This document shows, piece after piece, positions 55,016 through 63,258 of a DNA stretch of 64,000 bases (position 1 is its first letter; the number at the start of each line of letters is the position of its first letter). The stretch spans positions 580,943 through 644,942 of the forward strand of contig NZ_MTQF01000001.1 in NCBI RefSeq assembly GCF_001975985.1, given 5' to 3'. This DNA comes from [Flexibacter] sp. ATCC 35103. GTDB lineage: Bacteria > Bacteroidota > Bacteroidia > Flavobacteriales > Flavobacteriaceae. A program made the translations under genes and the position numbers. Under the pieces are notes generated by a model that saw nothing but the letters and a program-made list of their open reading frames with translations, was not told the DNA's origin and searched no databases.

Positions 55016-55660
55016 TTAAGAATGTTTTACAGAAATAGATTCCAGTATATTCGCAACGCTCTTACATTTATCTGTTGCTGATTCTAAAACAGACAATACT
55101 TCTTTATATTTAATAATATTTTTAGCATCTGTTTCGTTTTCAAAAATTTCAAAAACTGCTTTGTTATAAACGTTATCTGACTTGTTTTCCAGTTTATTGA
55201 TTCTGGCGCAAGCATCTTTTATGACTTTGAAATTCTTTAAATTTCTTAATTCTTTTACGGCACTATCAATGTTTTGACAAGCTTCAAGATTAATTTCTGT
55301 CATCTTTCTGATTGATTTTGTAATCTTATCAACCTGATACAATCTCATTCTGCTTGCTGCTCCGTGCAAATAATCTGCTACGTTATCAATAGAAGTAATT
55401 AATGTATGAATATCCTCTCTATCAAACGGAGTAATAAAGTTTCTACTCAATTCCAGATTGGTTTGACGCGTAATGTCTTCTCCTTTTTGCTCTAATTCAT
55501 CAATTCTTTGAAAAAGGACTTCTCTTTCTTTTAATGGAAGATTTACAGCTTCGTGTAAATTAGAAGCTAATTCAATTAAATTGCTTGAAGCTTCTTCAAA
55601 AAGTGGAAAGAATTTTTTGTCTTTCGGCACTAAAAATTGGAAAATACTGTTTATTGACAT
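55016..55660 (-). CDS. DUF47/PhoU-like protein
   Basis: 214 residues, entirely helical. The DUF47 features are FPLFEEASSNLIELASNLHEAV, ELEQKGEDITRQTNLELSRNFITPFDREDIHTLITSIDNVADYLHGAA, quoted here only as landmarks in pieces (GEDITRQ, TPFDREDIH, IDNVADY). These residues bind metals in PhoU-type proteins. It regulates the PiT transporter encoded directly downstream. Cytoplasmic. A TAATTTTG -7 element (minus strand, 55680-55687) lies 19 bases upstream. Confidence 0.92.
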   Translation of the reverse strand: MSINSIFQFLVPKDKKFFPLFEEASSNLIELASNLHEAVNLPLKEREVLFQRIDELEQKGEDITRQTNLELSRNFITPFDREDIHTLITSIDNVADYLHGAASRMRLYQVDKITKSIRKMTEINLEACQNIDSAVKELRNLKNFKVIKDACARINKLENKSDNVYNKAVFEIFENETDAKNIIKYKEVLSVLESATDKCKSVANILESISVKHS

Positions 55661-55679
55661 TTTTATATTTTTGATAGTG

Positions 55680-55706
55680 CAAAATTACTTCATTAATACT
55701 TTACAA
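55680..55706 (-). promoter_or_regulatory. Candidate promoter of the DUF47-pit unit
   Basis: Minus-strand TAATTTTG (55680-55687) fits TAnnTTTG; TTG at 55704-55706 is 16 bases upstream, slightly short spacing. Confidence 0.45.
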
Positions 55707-55708
55707 TG

Positions 55709-57223
55709 TTAAGCCATTGTTAACAAATCGTTTTCAATTTGGAAACTGTCCAGGAATTCCACAGTCTTTTTAATGTCGTAATGTAAGATTCTATCTTCCT
55801 TTACAAGAGGAACTACCTCCCTGTAACTGCTTAAAAACATCTCTATAAAATCACTTGATTTCAATGGTTCTCTATAAGCAATTGCCTGTGAAGCATTCAA
55901 CAATTCAATTGCCAGAATACGCTCTAAATTCTCTAAAACACGCAATGCTTTTGTTGCTCCGTTTGCTCCCATACTTACGTGATCTTCCTGCCCGTTACTT
56001 GACACAATACTATCTACGCTTGACGGAGTTGCCAATTGCTTGTTTTGACTTGCAATACTTGCTGCAGTATATTGCGGAATCATAAATCCTGAATTTAATC
56101 CCGGATTATCTACTAAAAATGCCGGAAGATTACGCAATCCGGAAATTAACTGATAAGTTCTTCTTTCAGAAATACTTCCTAACTCTGCCAATGCTATTGC
56201 CATAAAATCTAAAGCTAAAGCCAAAGGCTGACCGTGAAAATTTCCTCCGGAGATTATCTGATCTGCTTCTATAAATATATTTGGATTATCAGTTACTGAG
56301 TTAATTTCGGTTTTAAATACTTTTCGAACATAATCGATTGCATCTTTTGAAGCTCCGTGAACCTGCGGCATACAACGGAAAGAATACGGATCTTGTACGT
56401 GTTTTTTCTCCTGAGCAATAATTTCGCTTCCTTCAAGAAATTCATTAATACGTTGTGCCGTAACAATTTGCCCTTTATGCGGACGTATATAATGTATCAA
56501 TTCATTAAATGGTTCGCTTCTTCCGTCAAAACCTTCAAGCGAAATCGTCCCGATTAAATCAGCCAGATACGAATATTTATACGCTTTTATTAAAATATAA
56601 GCTCCGTAAGCACTCATAAATTGTGTTCCGTTTAATAATGCCAAGCCTTCTTTTGACTGTAAAACAATTGGTTCCCAACCAAAATGTTTCAAAACTTCGG
56701 CTGAAGCCACTTTTTTACCTTCAAATAAAACTTCACCTTCTCCTAATAAAGGCAAAGATAAATGTGCTAATGGTGCTAAATCTCCTGAAGCTCCTAAAGA
56801 ACCCTGCGTATAAATAACAGGTAAAATATCATTGTTGTAAAAATCAACCAAACGATTTACAGTTTGCAACTGAATTCCCGAATGTCCGTAACTTAAAGAT
56901 TGAATTTTAAGCAAAAGCATCAATTTCACAATTTCGGCAGGAACTTCTTCTCCGGTTCCGCATGCATGTGATTTTACCAGATTTTCCTGAAGCTGAGATA
57001 AATTTTCATTCGATATTTTTACATTACAAAGTGATCCAAATCCCGTATTGATACCATAAATAGGTTCAGAATGTGAAGCCATTTTTTTATCTAAATAATC
57101 ACGGCACTTCTGAACATTAACTTTAGCTTCTTCTGATAATTCAAGCGTTTTTTGATTTACTATAATTTCTTGTAGCGCTTCTAAATTTAAGGTTTCAGTA
57201 CTTATGTAATGGATTTCTCTCAT
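55709..57223 (-). CDS. hutH: Histidine ammonia-lyase
   Basis: 504 residues, usual length. It removes ammonia from histidine to give urocanate. The prosthetic MIO group forms from Ala145-Ser146-Gly147 in TQGSLGASGDLAPLAHL. Other family stretches are YGINTGFGSL, HSGIQL, QDPYSFRCMPQVHGASKDAI and NGQEDHVSMG. No hutU, hutI or hutG is in the window, so histidine breakdown genes are elsewhere or this is a solitary copy. Phenylalanine or tyrosine lyases share the fold, but H in the active-site region favours histidine. Confidence 0.94.
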   Translation of the reverse strand: MREIHYISTETLNLEALQEIIVNQKTLELSEEAKVNVQKCRDYLDKKMASHSEPIYGINTGFGSLCNVKISNENLSQLQENLVKSHACGTGEEVPAEIVKLMLLLKIQSLSYGHSGIQLQTVNRLVDFYNNDILPVIYTQGSLGASGDLAPLAHLSLPLLGEGEVLFEGKKVASAEVLKHFGWEPIVLQSKEGLALLNGTQFMSAYGAYILIKAYKYSYLADLIGTISLEGFDGRSEPFNELIHYIRPHKGQIVTAQRINEFLEGSEIIAQEKKHVQDPYSFRCMPQVHGASKDAIDYVRKVFKTEINSVTDNPNIFIEADQIISGGNFHGQPLALALDFMAIALAELGSISERRTYQLISGLRNLPAFLVDNPGLNSGFMIPQYTAASIASQNKQLATPSSVDSIVSSNGQEDHVSMGANGATKALRVLENLERILAIELLNASQAIAYREPLKSSDFIEMFLSSYREVVPLVKEDRILHYDIKKTVEFLDSFQIENDLLTMA

Positions 57224-57636
57224 GATGTTTGTATTTTAAGAGACCAAAATTCAACAAATCAATATTAAAAAGCAACATTTGTTCATAATAATTAAAATTT
57301 AGCCATTTTGGCTTCCTCTCCGTTACTTATTCCATAATCCTTATCAGGCAAAAAATCAGCTTATTATTTGTAAAAAATGAATATTAAATTTTATTGTAAA
57401 AACCAAAACATTTTTCCTACTTAACATATAGGATAAAATCTGTTATTTTTAATCGCTTTTACCATCAATCAAGGCTTTATTGAATTTAGTCATTTCATGA
57501 AACAGCCTTAAATATATGAATAAGTCAGATTTAGAGTTTTAATTTTAACAAATACTCAATATTAATTTTCTTATATTTAAAATATTAAAATATTCGTAAA
57601 AAGGTCTTTAGGTTTTTTAGCTTTTATAAAAAACTG
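57224..57636. other. Divergent spacer between hutH and the thr leader
   Basis: AT-rich spacer with no gene. It should carry the hutH promoter on the left and the thr promoter at its right end. Confidence 0.5.
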
Positions 57637-57644
57637 TACTTTTG
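57637..57644 (+). promoter_or_regulatory. -7 element of the thr operon
   Basis: TACTTTTG, an exact TAnnTTTG, ten bases before the ATG of the leader peptide. TTA at 57617-57619, 17 bases upstream, is a weak -33. Confidence 0.6.
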
Positions 57645-57654
57645 AAAAATCAAA

Positions 57655-57759
57655 ATGAAAAGTAACAGCGCAAAATATCAATCTTCAATGACAGCTCAAA
57701 CCAGAGTTGCAATTGCTGCTGCAACAATTTCTACTACTACAACAACTACTACCCCTTAG
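57655..57759 (+). CDS. Threonine/isoleucine-rich leader peptide of the thr operon
   Basis: A 34-codon reading frame, ATG to TAG, ending in IS, seven consecutive Thr and Pro. Ten of 34 codons are Thr and two are Ile, the amino acids made from the thrA pathway. It begins ten bases after an exact -7 element and ends 186 bases before thrA. By analogy with ThrL of enteric bacteria (which has eight Thr and four Ile), ribosome stalling on scarce charged tRNA-Thr would set expression of thrABC. A hairpin GTTGCA/TGCAAC (57706-57725) lies just before the Thr run; TACCCC/GGGGTA covers the stop codon. Confidence 0.8.
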   Translation: MKSNSAKYQSSMTAQTRVAIAAATISTTTTTTTP

Positions 57760-57819
57760 GGGTATACATTTTACATATAAATCCTGGTTATCTATACTTT
57801 TTTCTTTAAAAGAAGAGAG
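57706..57819 (+). promoter_or_regulatory. Candidate thr attenuation region
   Basis: Three possible RNA stems: GTTGCA/TGCAAC (57706-57725), TACCCC/GGGGTA around the leader stop codon (57750-57764), and CTTTTTTCTT/AAGAAGAGAG (57797-57819, ten pairs with two G-U). None is followed by a clear U-run, so a classic intrinsic attenuator is not evident. Confidence 0.45.
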
Positions 57820-57891
57820 TTATTGGATACATAAAAAACATTCACAAAGAAAAAAAATAGTCGCAGTTTTCAGTTTCAGTTCACAGTTGAT

Positions 57892-57931
57892 AACGTTTGA
57901 ACCTTTGTTACTCAAAATCTTTGCACCTTAT
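57892..57931. repeat. Phased octamer array before thrA
   Basis: Five units in register: AACGTTTG, AACCTTTG, TTACTCAA, AATCTTTG, CACCTTAT. Preceded by CAGTTTT/CAGTTCA-type 6-7-mers (57863-57890). It ends 14 bases before the thrA ATG. Confidence 0.7.
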
Positions 57932-57945
57932 TAAAAAACACAAAA

Positions 57946-60393
57946 ATGAAAGTATTAAAATTTGGCGGAACTTCGGTTGCCAATGCTCAAAATATAAAAC
58001 TCGTTCTCGACATTATAAGCCAGAATTCTAAACAAGATAAACTAGTAGTAGTTGTGTCCGCTTTAAGCAAAGTCACTGATTTATTGCAGTTGGCAGCAGC
58101 AAAAGCAGCGGCAAACGATGAAAGCTTTAGAGATATCGTTGCCGAAATCGAGAAAAAACACCTCGATACCTTAAAAGATTTAATTCCGGTAAGCGAACAA
58201 AGCAGTTTGTTAAGTCACGTAAAAAGAATTATCAATCACTTAGAAACTTTATTGGATGGTTGCTTTTTATTAGGCGAATTATCTCCAAGAACCGCTGATA
58301 CAATTTTAAGTTTTGGCGAATTACTTTCCTCTTATATCATAGCGCAGGCTTATAAACAGGTTGATAATAATGTTTCTTATAAAGACAGTCGCGAATTAAT
58401 AAAAACCAATAACAATTTTGGTAAAGCAGTTGTAAACTTTGAAGTTTCGAATAATTTGATTCAGGAATACTTTGCAGAGAATCAATCAAAAATTAATATT
58501 TTACCAGGATTTATAGCCTTAACTCTTGACGGAATTACCACTACTTTAGGTCGTGGAGGATCTGATTATACTGCAGCAATAATTGCAGGAGCGCTGGATG
58601 CGGAACAACTTGAAATCTGGACTGACGTAAACGGAATGTTTACTGCAAACCCTAAAATTGTAAAACAAGCGCAGCCTATTGCAACAATTTCGTATCAGGA
58701 AGCGATGGAATTATCGCATTTTGGAGCAAAAGTGTTGTATCCGCCAACGATTCAACCCGTTTTAAGAAAAAATATTCCAATTTTAATCAAAAATACTTTT
58801 GAACCGGAAGCTGAAGGAACTTTAATTTCCAGTCAGGTTTCATCTACAGATACTGTCGTAAAAGGAATCAGCCATATCGATAATATTTCGTTAGTAACGC
58901 TCGAAGGTCCCGGAATGATTGGAGTTGCCGGTTCGTCAAGACGTTTGTTTGAAGTATTGTCTCAGGAAAAAATCAATGTTATTTTTATTACTCAGGCTTC
59001 TTCTGAGCATTCGATTTGTATCGGAATTTTAAATTCTGACGCTGAAAATGCCGAAGCTGCGATCAACAAAGCTTTTGAAGTAGAGATTTTACAAAACAAA
59101 ATCGATCCGTGTATTGTCGAAAAAGACCTTTGCATAATTGCTTTGGTTGGTGAAAACATGAAAAATCACCAGGGTTTAAGCGGAAGAATGTTTAGTACTT
59201 TGGGTAAAAACAACGTAAATATCCGTGCTATTGCGCAAGGAGCTTCTGAACGTAATATTTCGACTGTAATAAACGAAAGAGACGTTAAAAAAGCATTGAA
59301 TACATTGCACGAAAACTTCTTTGAAGAAAACACCAAACAGCTGAATTTATTTGTAATGGGAGTTGGAAATGTGGGCGAAAAATTCATCGAACAAATTCAC
59401 AATCAAAGAAAGTTTTTAAAAGAAAATCTAAAAATTAATGTTCGTGTAATTGCTTTGTCAAACTCAAGAAAAATGCTTTTTGATGAAGACGGAATTTCAC
59501 TAAAAGACTGGCAATCGGCTTTAGACAAAGGCGAACACGCGATTCCAACAGAATTTATCGCACGCGCCAGAGAACTGAACTTACGTAACAGTATTTTTGT
59601 TGATATTACAGCAAATGCAAGCGTTTCTGAAATGTATGAGAAGTTCTTAAAAGAAAGTATTGCCGTTGTAACTTGTAATAAAATTGCCTGTTCATCTGCT
59701 TACGATAATTATAAAAAACTTAAAAGTTTATCTCGTCAATACAACGCTCCGTTTTTATTTGAAACGAATGTTGGTGCGGGATTACCTATTATAGATACGG
59801 TAAAAAACTTAATTGCTTCTGGCGATAAAGTGCATAAAATTCAGGCGGTTTTATCAGGAAGTTTAAACTTCATTTTCAACAATTTTGATAAGAATAATTC
59901 TTTTCATGATGTTGTAAAAGAAGCCGGAGTTCAGGGATTCACAGAACCGGACCCGAAAATTGACTTAAGCGGAATCGACGTTGCGCGTAAAATCTTAATC
60001 TTAATTCGCGAAAGCGGTTACGAAATGGATATTGATGCCATCGCAAACGAATCGTTTTTACCAGCGGATTGTTTAGAAACCACTAATAACGAAGACTTTT
60101 TTGCATCTTTAATCAAACACGCCGCTCATTTTGAAGGAATTTATGAAGAAGCATTAGCCAAAGATTCAAGATTGAAATACGTTGCTCAATTCGAAAACGG
60201 AAAAGCAAGCGTAGGCCTTCAATTCATTGCAAAAGATCATCCTTTCTATAACTTAGAAGGAAAAGACAATATCGTACTTTTCTACACAGATCGTTACGTA
60301 GATCAGCCGTTATTGATCAAAGGCGCAGGCGCCGGAGCAGCCGTAACCGCTTCAGGAATTTTTGCGGATGTAATTAGAATTGGAAATAATTAA
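57946..60393 (+). CDS. thrA: Bifunctional aspartate kinase / homoserine dehydrogenase I
   Basis: 815 residues, full-length fusion. The kinase domain (1 to about 300) opens with MKVLKFGGTSVAN and has TLGRGGSDYTAA; two ACT regulatory units follow (about 315-460), with feedback by threonine expected for the family. The dehydrogenase domain (about 465-815) has the NAD(P) loop VMGVGNVGEKFIEQI, NKIA and the catalytic segment SGSLNFIF with EPDPKIDLSG. It catalyses the first and third steps from aspartate to threonine and methionine. First structural gene of the thr operon, behind a Thr-rich leader peptide. Confidence 0.98.
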   Translation: MKVLKFGGTSVANAQNIKLVLDIISQNSKQDKLVVVVSALSKVTDLLQLAAAKAAANDESFRDIVAEIEKKHLDTLKDLIPVSEQSSLLSHVKRIINHLETLLDGCFLLGELSPRTADTILSFGELLSSYIIAQAYKQVDNNVSYKDSRELIKTNNNFGKAVVNFEVSNNLIQEYFAENQSKINILPGFIALTLDGITTTLGRGGSDYTAAIIAGALDAEQLEIWTDVNGMFTANPKIVKQAQPIATISYQEAMELSHFGAKVLYPPTIQPVLRKNIPILIKNTFEPEAEGTLISSQVSSTDTVVKGISHIDNISLVTLEGPGMIGVAGSSRRLFEVLSQEKINVIFITQASSEHSICIGILNSDAENAEAAINKAFEVEILQNKIDPCIVEKDLCIIALVGENMKNHQGLSGRMFSTLGKNNVNIRAIAQGASERNISTVINERDVKKALNTLHENFFEENTKQLNLFVMGVGNVGEKFIEQIHNQRKFLKENLKINVRVIALSNSRKMLFDEDGISLKDWQSALDKGEHAIPTEFIARARELNLRNSIFVDITANASVSEMYEKFLKESIAVVTCNKIACSSAYDNYKKLKSLSRQYNAPFLFETNVGAGLPIIDTVKNLIASGDKVHKIQAVLSGSLNFIFNNFDKNNSFHDVVKEAGVQGFTEPDPKIDLSGIDVARKILILIRESGYEMDIDAIANESFLPADCLETTNNEDFFASLIKHAAHFEGIYEEALAKDSRLKYVAQFENGKASVGLQFIAKDHPFYNLEGKDNIVLFYTDRYVDQPLLIKGAGAGAAVTASGIFADVIRIGNN

Positions 60394-60395
60394 AA

Positions 60396-60540
60396 AAAGG
60401 TACAAAGGCTCAAAGGTGCAAAGGGACAAAGTTAAAAACCTTTGAACCTATGAACCTTTCTCGCTTAGAACCTTAAAATAAAAAATATCGAGCAGCAAAG
60501 CCTTTGTTCCTTTGAACCTTTGTCACTCTGAACCTATAAC
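60396..60540. repeat. Three phased octamer arrays before thrB
   Basis: Array one, 60396-60435: AAAGGTAC, AAAGGCTC, AAAGGTGC, AAAGGGAC, AAAGTTAA. Array two, 60439-60478: CCTTTGAA, CCTATGAA, CCTTTCTC, GCTTAGAA, CCTTAAAA. Array three, 60501-60540: CCTTTGTT, CCTTTGAA, CCTTTGTC, ACTCTGAA, CCTATAAC. Arrays one and two are roughly complementary and could pair. Array three ends four bases before the thrB ATG. Confidence 0.85.
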
Positions 60541-60544
60541 AAAA

Positions 60545-61480
60545 ATGACACAAATAAAACTATTTTGCCCGGCTACAATTGCGAATCTTTCGTGCGGATT
60601 TGACGTACTTGGACTTTGCTTAGACAATGCGGGTGATGAAATGATTGTTCGAAAAACAGATCAAAAAGGAGTTCGTATTACTAAAATTGTGGGTGCCGAT
60701 TTACCTTTAGAAACCGAGAAAAACGTTTCGGGTGTTGCGGCTTTAGCGATGTTAGAAGCTTATGAAAGAGATTTTGAATCGATAAATTTTGGGTTTGAAA
60801 TCGAAATCTACAAAAATATCAAAGCCGGAAGCGGAATTGGAAGCAGCGCTGCAAGTTCTGCCGGAGCCGTTTTTGGGATCAATGAATTATTAGGACAACC
60901 TTATTCCCGTAAAGATTTAGTACAATTTGCCATGCAAGGCGAAAAATTAGCCAGCGGAAACGCTCATGCTGACAACGTTGCTCCCGCCCTTTTGGGTGGT
61001 TTTACGTTGGTAAGAAGTTATGCTCCGCTTGACATTATCAGGATTGATAGTCCGGAGGAATTATTTGCAACGGTGGTTCATCCTCAAATTGAGTTGAAAA
61101 CATCTGATGCGCGTTCGGTATTAAAACAAACCGTTTCCCTAAAAAGTGCCATCATGCAATGGGGAAATGTGGGCGGATTAATCGCAGGTTTATACACCAA
61201 AGATTATGATTTGATAGGAAGATCGCTTCATGACGAAATCGTTGAACCTCTAAGAAGCGTTTTGATTCCGGGTTTTGATTTAATCAAAAAAACGGCTCTT
61301 GAAAATGGCGCTTTAGGTTCCGGAATTTCAGGTTCAGGTCCGTCGATTTTTGCTTTAAGCAGAGGAAAAAATACCGCAGACCAAATCGCAAAAGCGATGA
61401 GCGATGTTTACGAAAATATGAATTTGCCGTATGAAATTCACGTTTCGAAAATTAATCCGGATGGCGTAAGAATTTTGTAA
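60545..61480 (+). CDS. thrB: Homoserine kinase
   Basis: 311 residues from the ATG at 60545. A TTG 33 bases earlier would lie inside the octamer array and is rejected. GHMP-kinase fold: IKLFCPATIANLSCGFDVLG at the start, phosphate loop GSGIGSSAASSAGA, and the C-terminal GSGISGSGPSIFAL. It phosphorylates homoserine for threonine synthase. Second gene of the thr operon. Confidence 0.97.
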   Translation: MTQIKLFCPATIANLSCGFDVLGLCLDNAGDEMIVRKTDQKGVRITKIVGADLPLETEKNVSGVAALAMLEAYERDFESINFGFEIEIYKNIKAGSGIGSSAASSAGAVFGINELLGQPYSRKDLVQFAMQGEKLASGNAHADNVAPALLGGFTLVRSYAPLDIIRIDSPEELFATVVHPQIELKTSDARSVLKQTVSLKSAIMQWGNVGGLIAGLYTKDYDLIGRSLHDEIVEPLRSVLIPGFDLIKKTALENGALGSGISGSGPSIFALSRGKNTADQIAKAMSDVYENMNLPYEIHVSKINPDGVRIL

Positions 61481-61610
61481 CACTAATTTCACGAATTTAC
61501 ACAAATTGGCTTGTGGAATAAATCGAAAAAAAGAATTAATTAAACGAATTTACAAGTCGCAATTGTCAGACTGAGCGAAGTCGAAGTCCCGCATAGTATG
61601 GCAAATAAAA

Positions 61611-61718
61611 TTTGTCATTTCGACCGGAGGGAGAAATCACACTCGTAAATCGACAAAGATTGGCGACTTTCTGTGCGGCATTTCTAGTGCGATTTCTCCC
61701 TCTGGTCGAAATGACAAA
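61611..61718. repeat. 32-bp inverted repeat, MITE- or REP-like
   Basis: Arms 61611-61642 and 61687-61718 match at 30 of 32 positions, beginning TTTGTCATTTCGACC, with a 44-base centre. The GTCATTTCGA start also occurs near 7392. Probably a mobile or formerly mobile non-coding element. Confidence 0.8.
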
Positions 61719-61725
61719 AAAGCCG

Positions 61726-61750
61726 AATAATAATAATAATAATAATAATA
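61726..61750. repeat. (AAT)8 trinucleotide tract
   Basis: Eight AAT units plus one base. Such microsatellites are uncommon in bacterial chromosomes and prone to length change by slippage. Confidence 0.95.
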
Positions 61751-61872
61751 GACATCACCACAAAGCCTTGCGATCTCTGCGTTTTCAAAAGAAACAATTT
61801 CCTTGCGCGCTCTGCGGTTAAATAAAAACAAACTATTGGAATTTAAAAAATTGAAAAATGATTACAGAAAAG

Positions 61873-61935
61873 TCTATTCTCTATACTCTATTCTCTTTTT
61901 TCTAAAATTTAAAATCTAAAGTCTAAAATCTAAAA
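61873..61935. repeat. Nine phased heptamers directly before thrC
   Basis: Units in perfect register: TCTATTC, TCTATAC, TCTATTC, TCTTTTT, TCTAAAA, TTTAAAA, TCTAAAG, TCTAAAA, TCTAAAA. TAAACC and the ATG of thrC follow. The consensus is TCTANNN. Confidence 0.88.
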
Positions 61936-61941
61936 TAAACC

Positions 61942-63231
61942 ATGAAATACTACAGTTTAAACCATAATGCACCAGAAGTTTCGTTTAAAGAAGCTGTGAT
62001 ACAAGGATTAGCGAGTGATAAAGGATTGTATTTCCCTCAGACTATTACGCCTTTAAATCCTGCATTTTTTAACGTAATCGAAAATCTAAGCCACAACGAT
62101 ATTGCATTTGATGTGATTCAGCAATTTGTAGGCGATGAAATTCCAGAAGAAAATTTAAGAGAAATTATCGCCGAAACTCTAAGCTTTGATTTTCCGGTGG
62201 TAGAAGTCGAAAAAGGGATTTATTCACTTGAATTATTTCACGGACCTACAATGGCTTTTAAAGATGTTGGCGCGCGATTTATGTCACGTTGTCTGGCGTA
62301 TTTTAATAAAGACAAAAAAGACAGTAAAAATATCGTTTTGGTAGCGACTTCGGGAGATACTGGCGGAGCTGTTGCAAGCGGATTTCTTGGCGTCGACGGT
62401 GTTGATGTTGTGATTTTATATCCATCAGGAAAAGTGAGCGATATTCAGGAAAAACAATTGACGACATTAGGAAAAAACATAAAAGCACTTGAAGTTGACG
62501 GTGTTTTTGATGATTGCCAGGATATGGTAAAAAAAGCGTTTCTGGACGAGACTTTAGCGCATAAAAACCTCACATCGGCAAATTCTATTAATATTGCGCG
62601 TTGGTTGCCACAAATGTTCTATTTCTTCTTTGCTTACAAAGCTCTTAAAAGCCAAAATAAACCGTTGATTTTCTCTTGTCCAAGCGGAAACTTCGGGAAT
62701 ATCTGCGCCGGAATTATGGCAAAGAAATTAGGTTTGCCAATTGAACATTTCGTTGCTTCTACAAACGTAAATGATACGGTACCAAGATTTTTAGAAAACG
62801 GAAAATACGACCCAAAACCTTCTAAAGCCACAATCTCAAACGCCATGGACGTTGGAAACCCAAGTAACTTTATTAGGATTCAGGAATTGTACAACAATGA
62901 TTTAAAGGCTTTCGAAAAAGACTTCTCTTCGTACAGTTATACTGATGAAGAAACACTGGAAGCTCTAAAAAATATTTATAACACAAACGGTTATATTGCA
63001 GAACCTCACGGCGCTGTTGGTTATTTAGGTTTGAAAAAAGAATTACAAAAACACGAAAATGCGATTGGTGTTTTCTTAGAAACGGCGCATCCTATTAAAT
63101 TTCTTGATGTAGTTGAACCTGCTTTAGGAATTACACTTCCGATTCCAGAACAAATTGAAAGTGTTATTAATGAGGAGAAAGTTAGTGTGAAGATTTCTAG
63201 TTATAAGGAATTGAAGAGTTTCTTGGGCTAA
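61942..63231 (+). CDS. thrC: Threonine synthase
   Basis: 429 residues. PLP enzyme that turns phosphohomoserine into threonine. The PLP lysine is K107 in FHGPTMAFKDVGARF. Other family landmarks are ATSGDTGGAVASGF, SANSINIARWLPQMFYFFFA and SGNFGNICAG. Last gene of the thr operon; the 461-base repeat spacer before it raises the chance of an extra promoter, but none with a full consensus is seen. The hairpin at 63259-63292 ends the operon. Confidence 0.97.
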   Translation: MKYYSLNHNAPEVSFKEAVIQGLASDKGLYFPQTITPLNPAFFNVIENLSHNDIAFDVIQQFVGDEIPEENLREIIAETLSFDFPVVEVEKGIYSLELFHGPTMAFKDVGARFMSRCLAYFNKDKKDSKNIVLVATSGDTGGAVASGFLGVDGVDVVILYPSGKVSDIQEKQLTTLGKNIKALEVDGVFDDCQDMVKKAFLDETLAHKNLTSANSINIARWLPQMFYFFFAYKALKSQNKPLIFSCPSGNFGNICAGIMAKKLGLPIEHFVASTNVNDTVPRFLENGKYDPKPSKATISNAMDVGNPSNFIRIQELYNNDLKAFEKDFSSYSYTDEETLEALKNIYNTNGYIAEPHGAVGYLGLKKELQKHENAIGVFLETAHPIKFLDVVEPALGITLPIPEQIESVINEEKVSVKISSYKELKSFLG

Positions 63232-63258
63232 ACAATTTGTTTTATAAAAATTTAAAGT

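Larger units (their letters stand above)
61481..61941. other. 461-base spacer between thrB and thrC
   Basis: Filled with repeats: a 32-bp inverted repeat (61611-61718), an (AAT)8 tract (61726-61750), GCAAAG-type pieces (about 61757-61820) and a heptamer array (61873-61935). Open frames through it on both strands are not genes. Confidence 0.7.

Noticed and set aside
57707..57934. Rightward frame overlapping the thr leader
   Set aside because: Other frame of the Thr codons and the octamer array; the leader frame fits far better.
60396..60540. Possible CRISPR array
   Set aside because: Units are 8 bases with no spacers of constant size and no cas genes.
61612..61831. Open frames on both strands in the thrB-thrC spacer
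   Set aside because: They read through an inverted repeat and an AAT tract; the Asn or Tyr runs come from the microsatellite.
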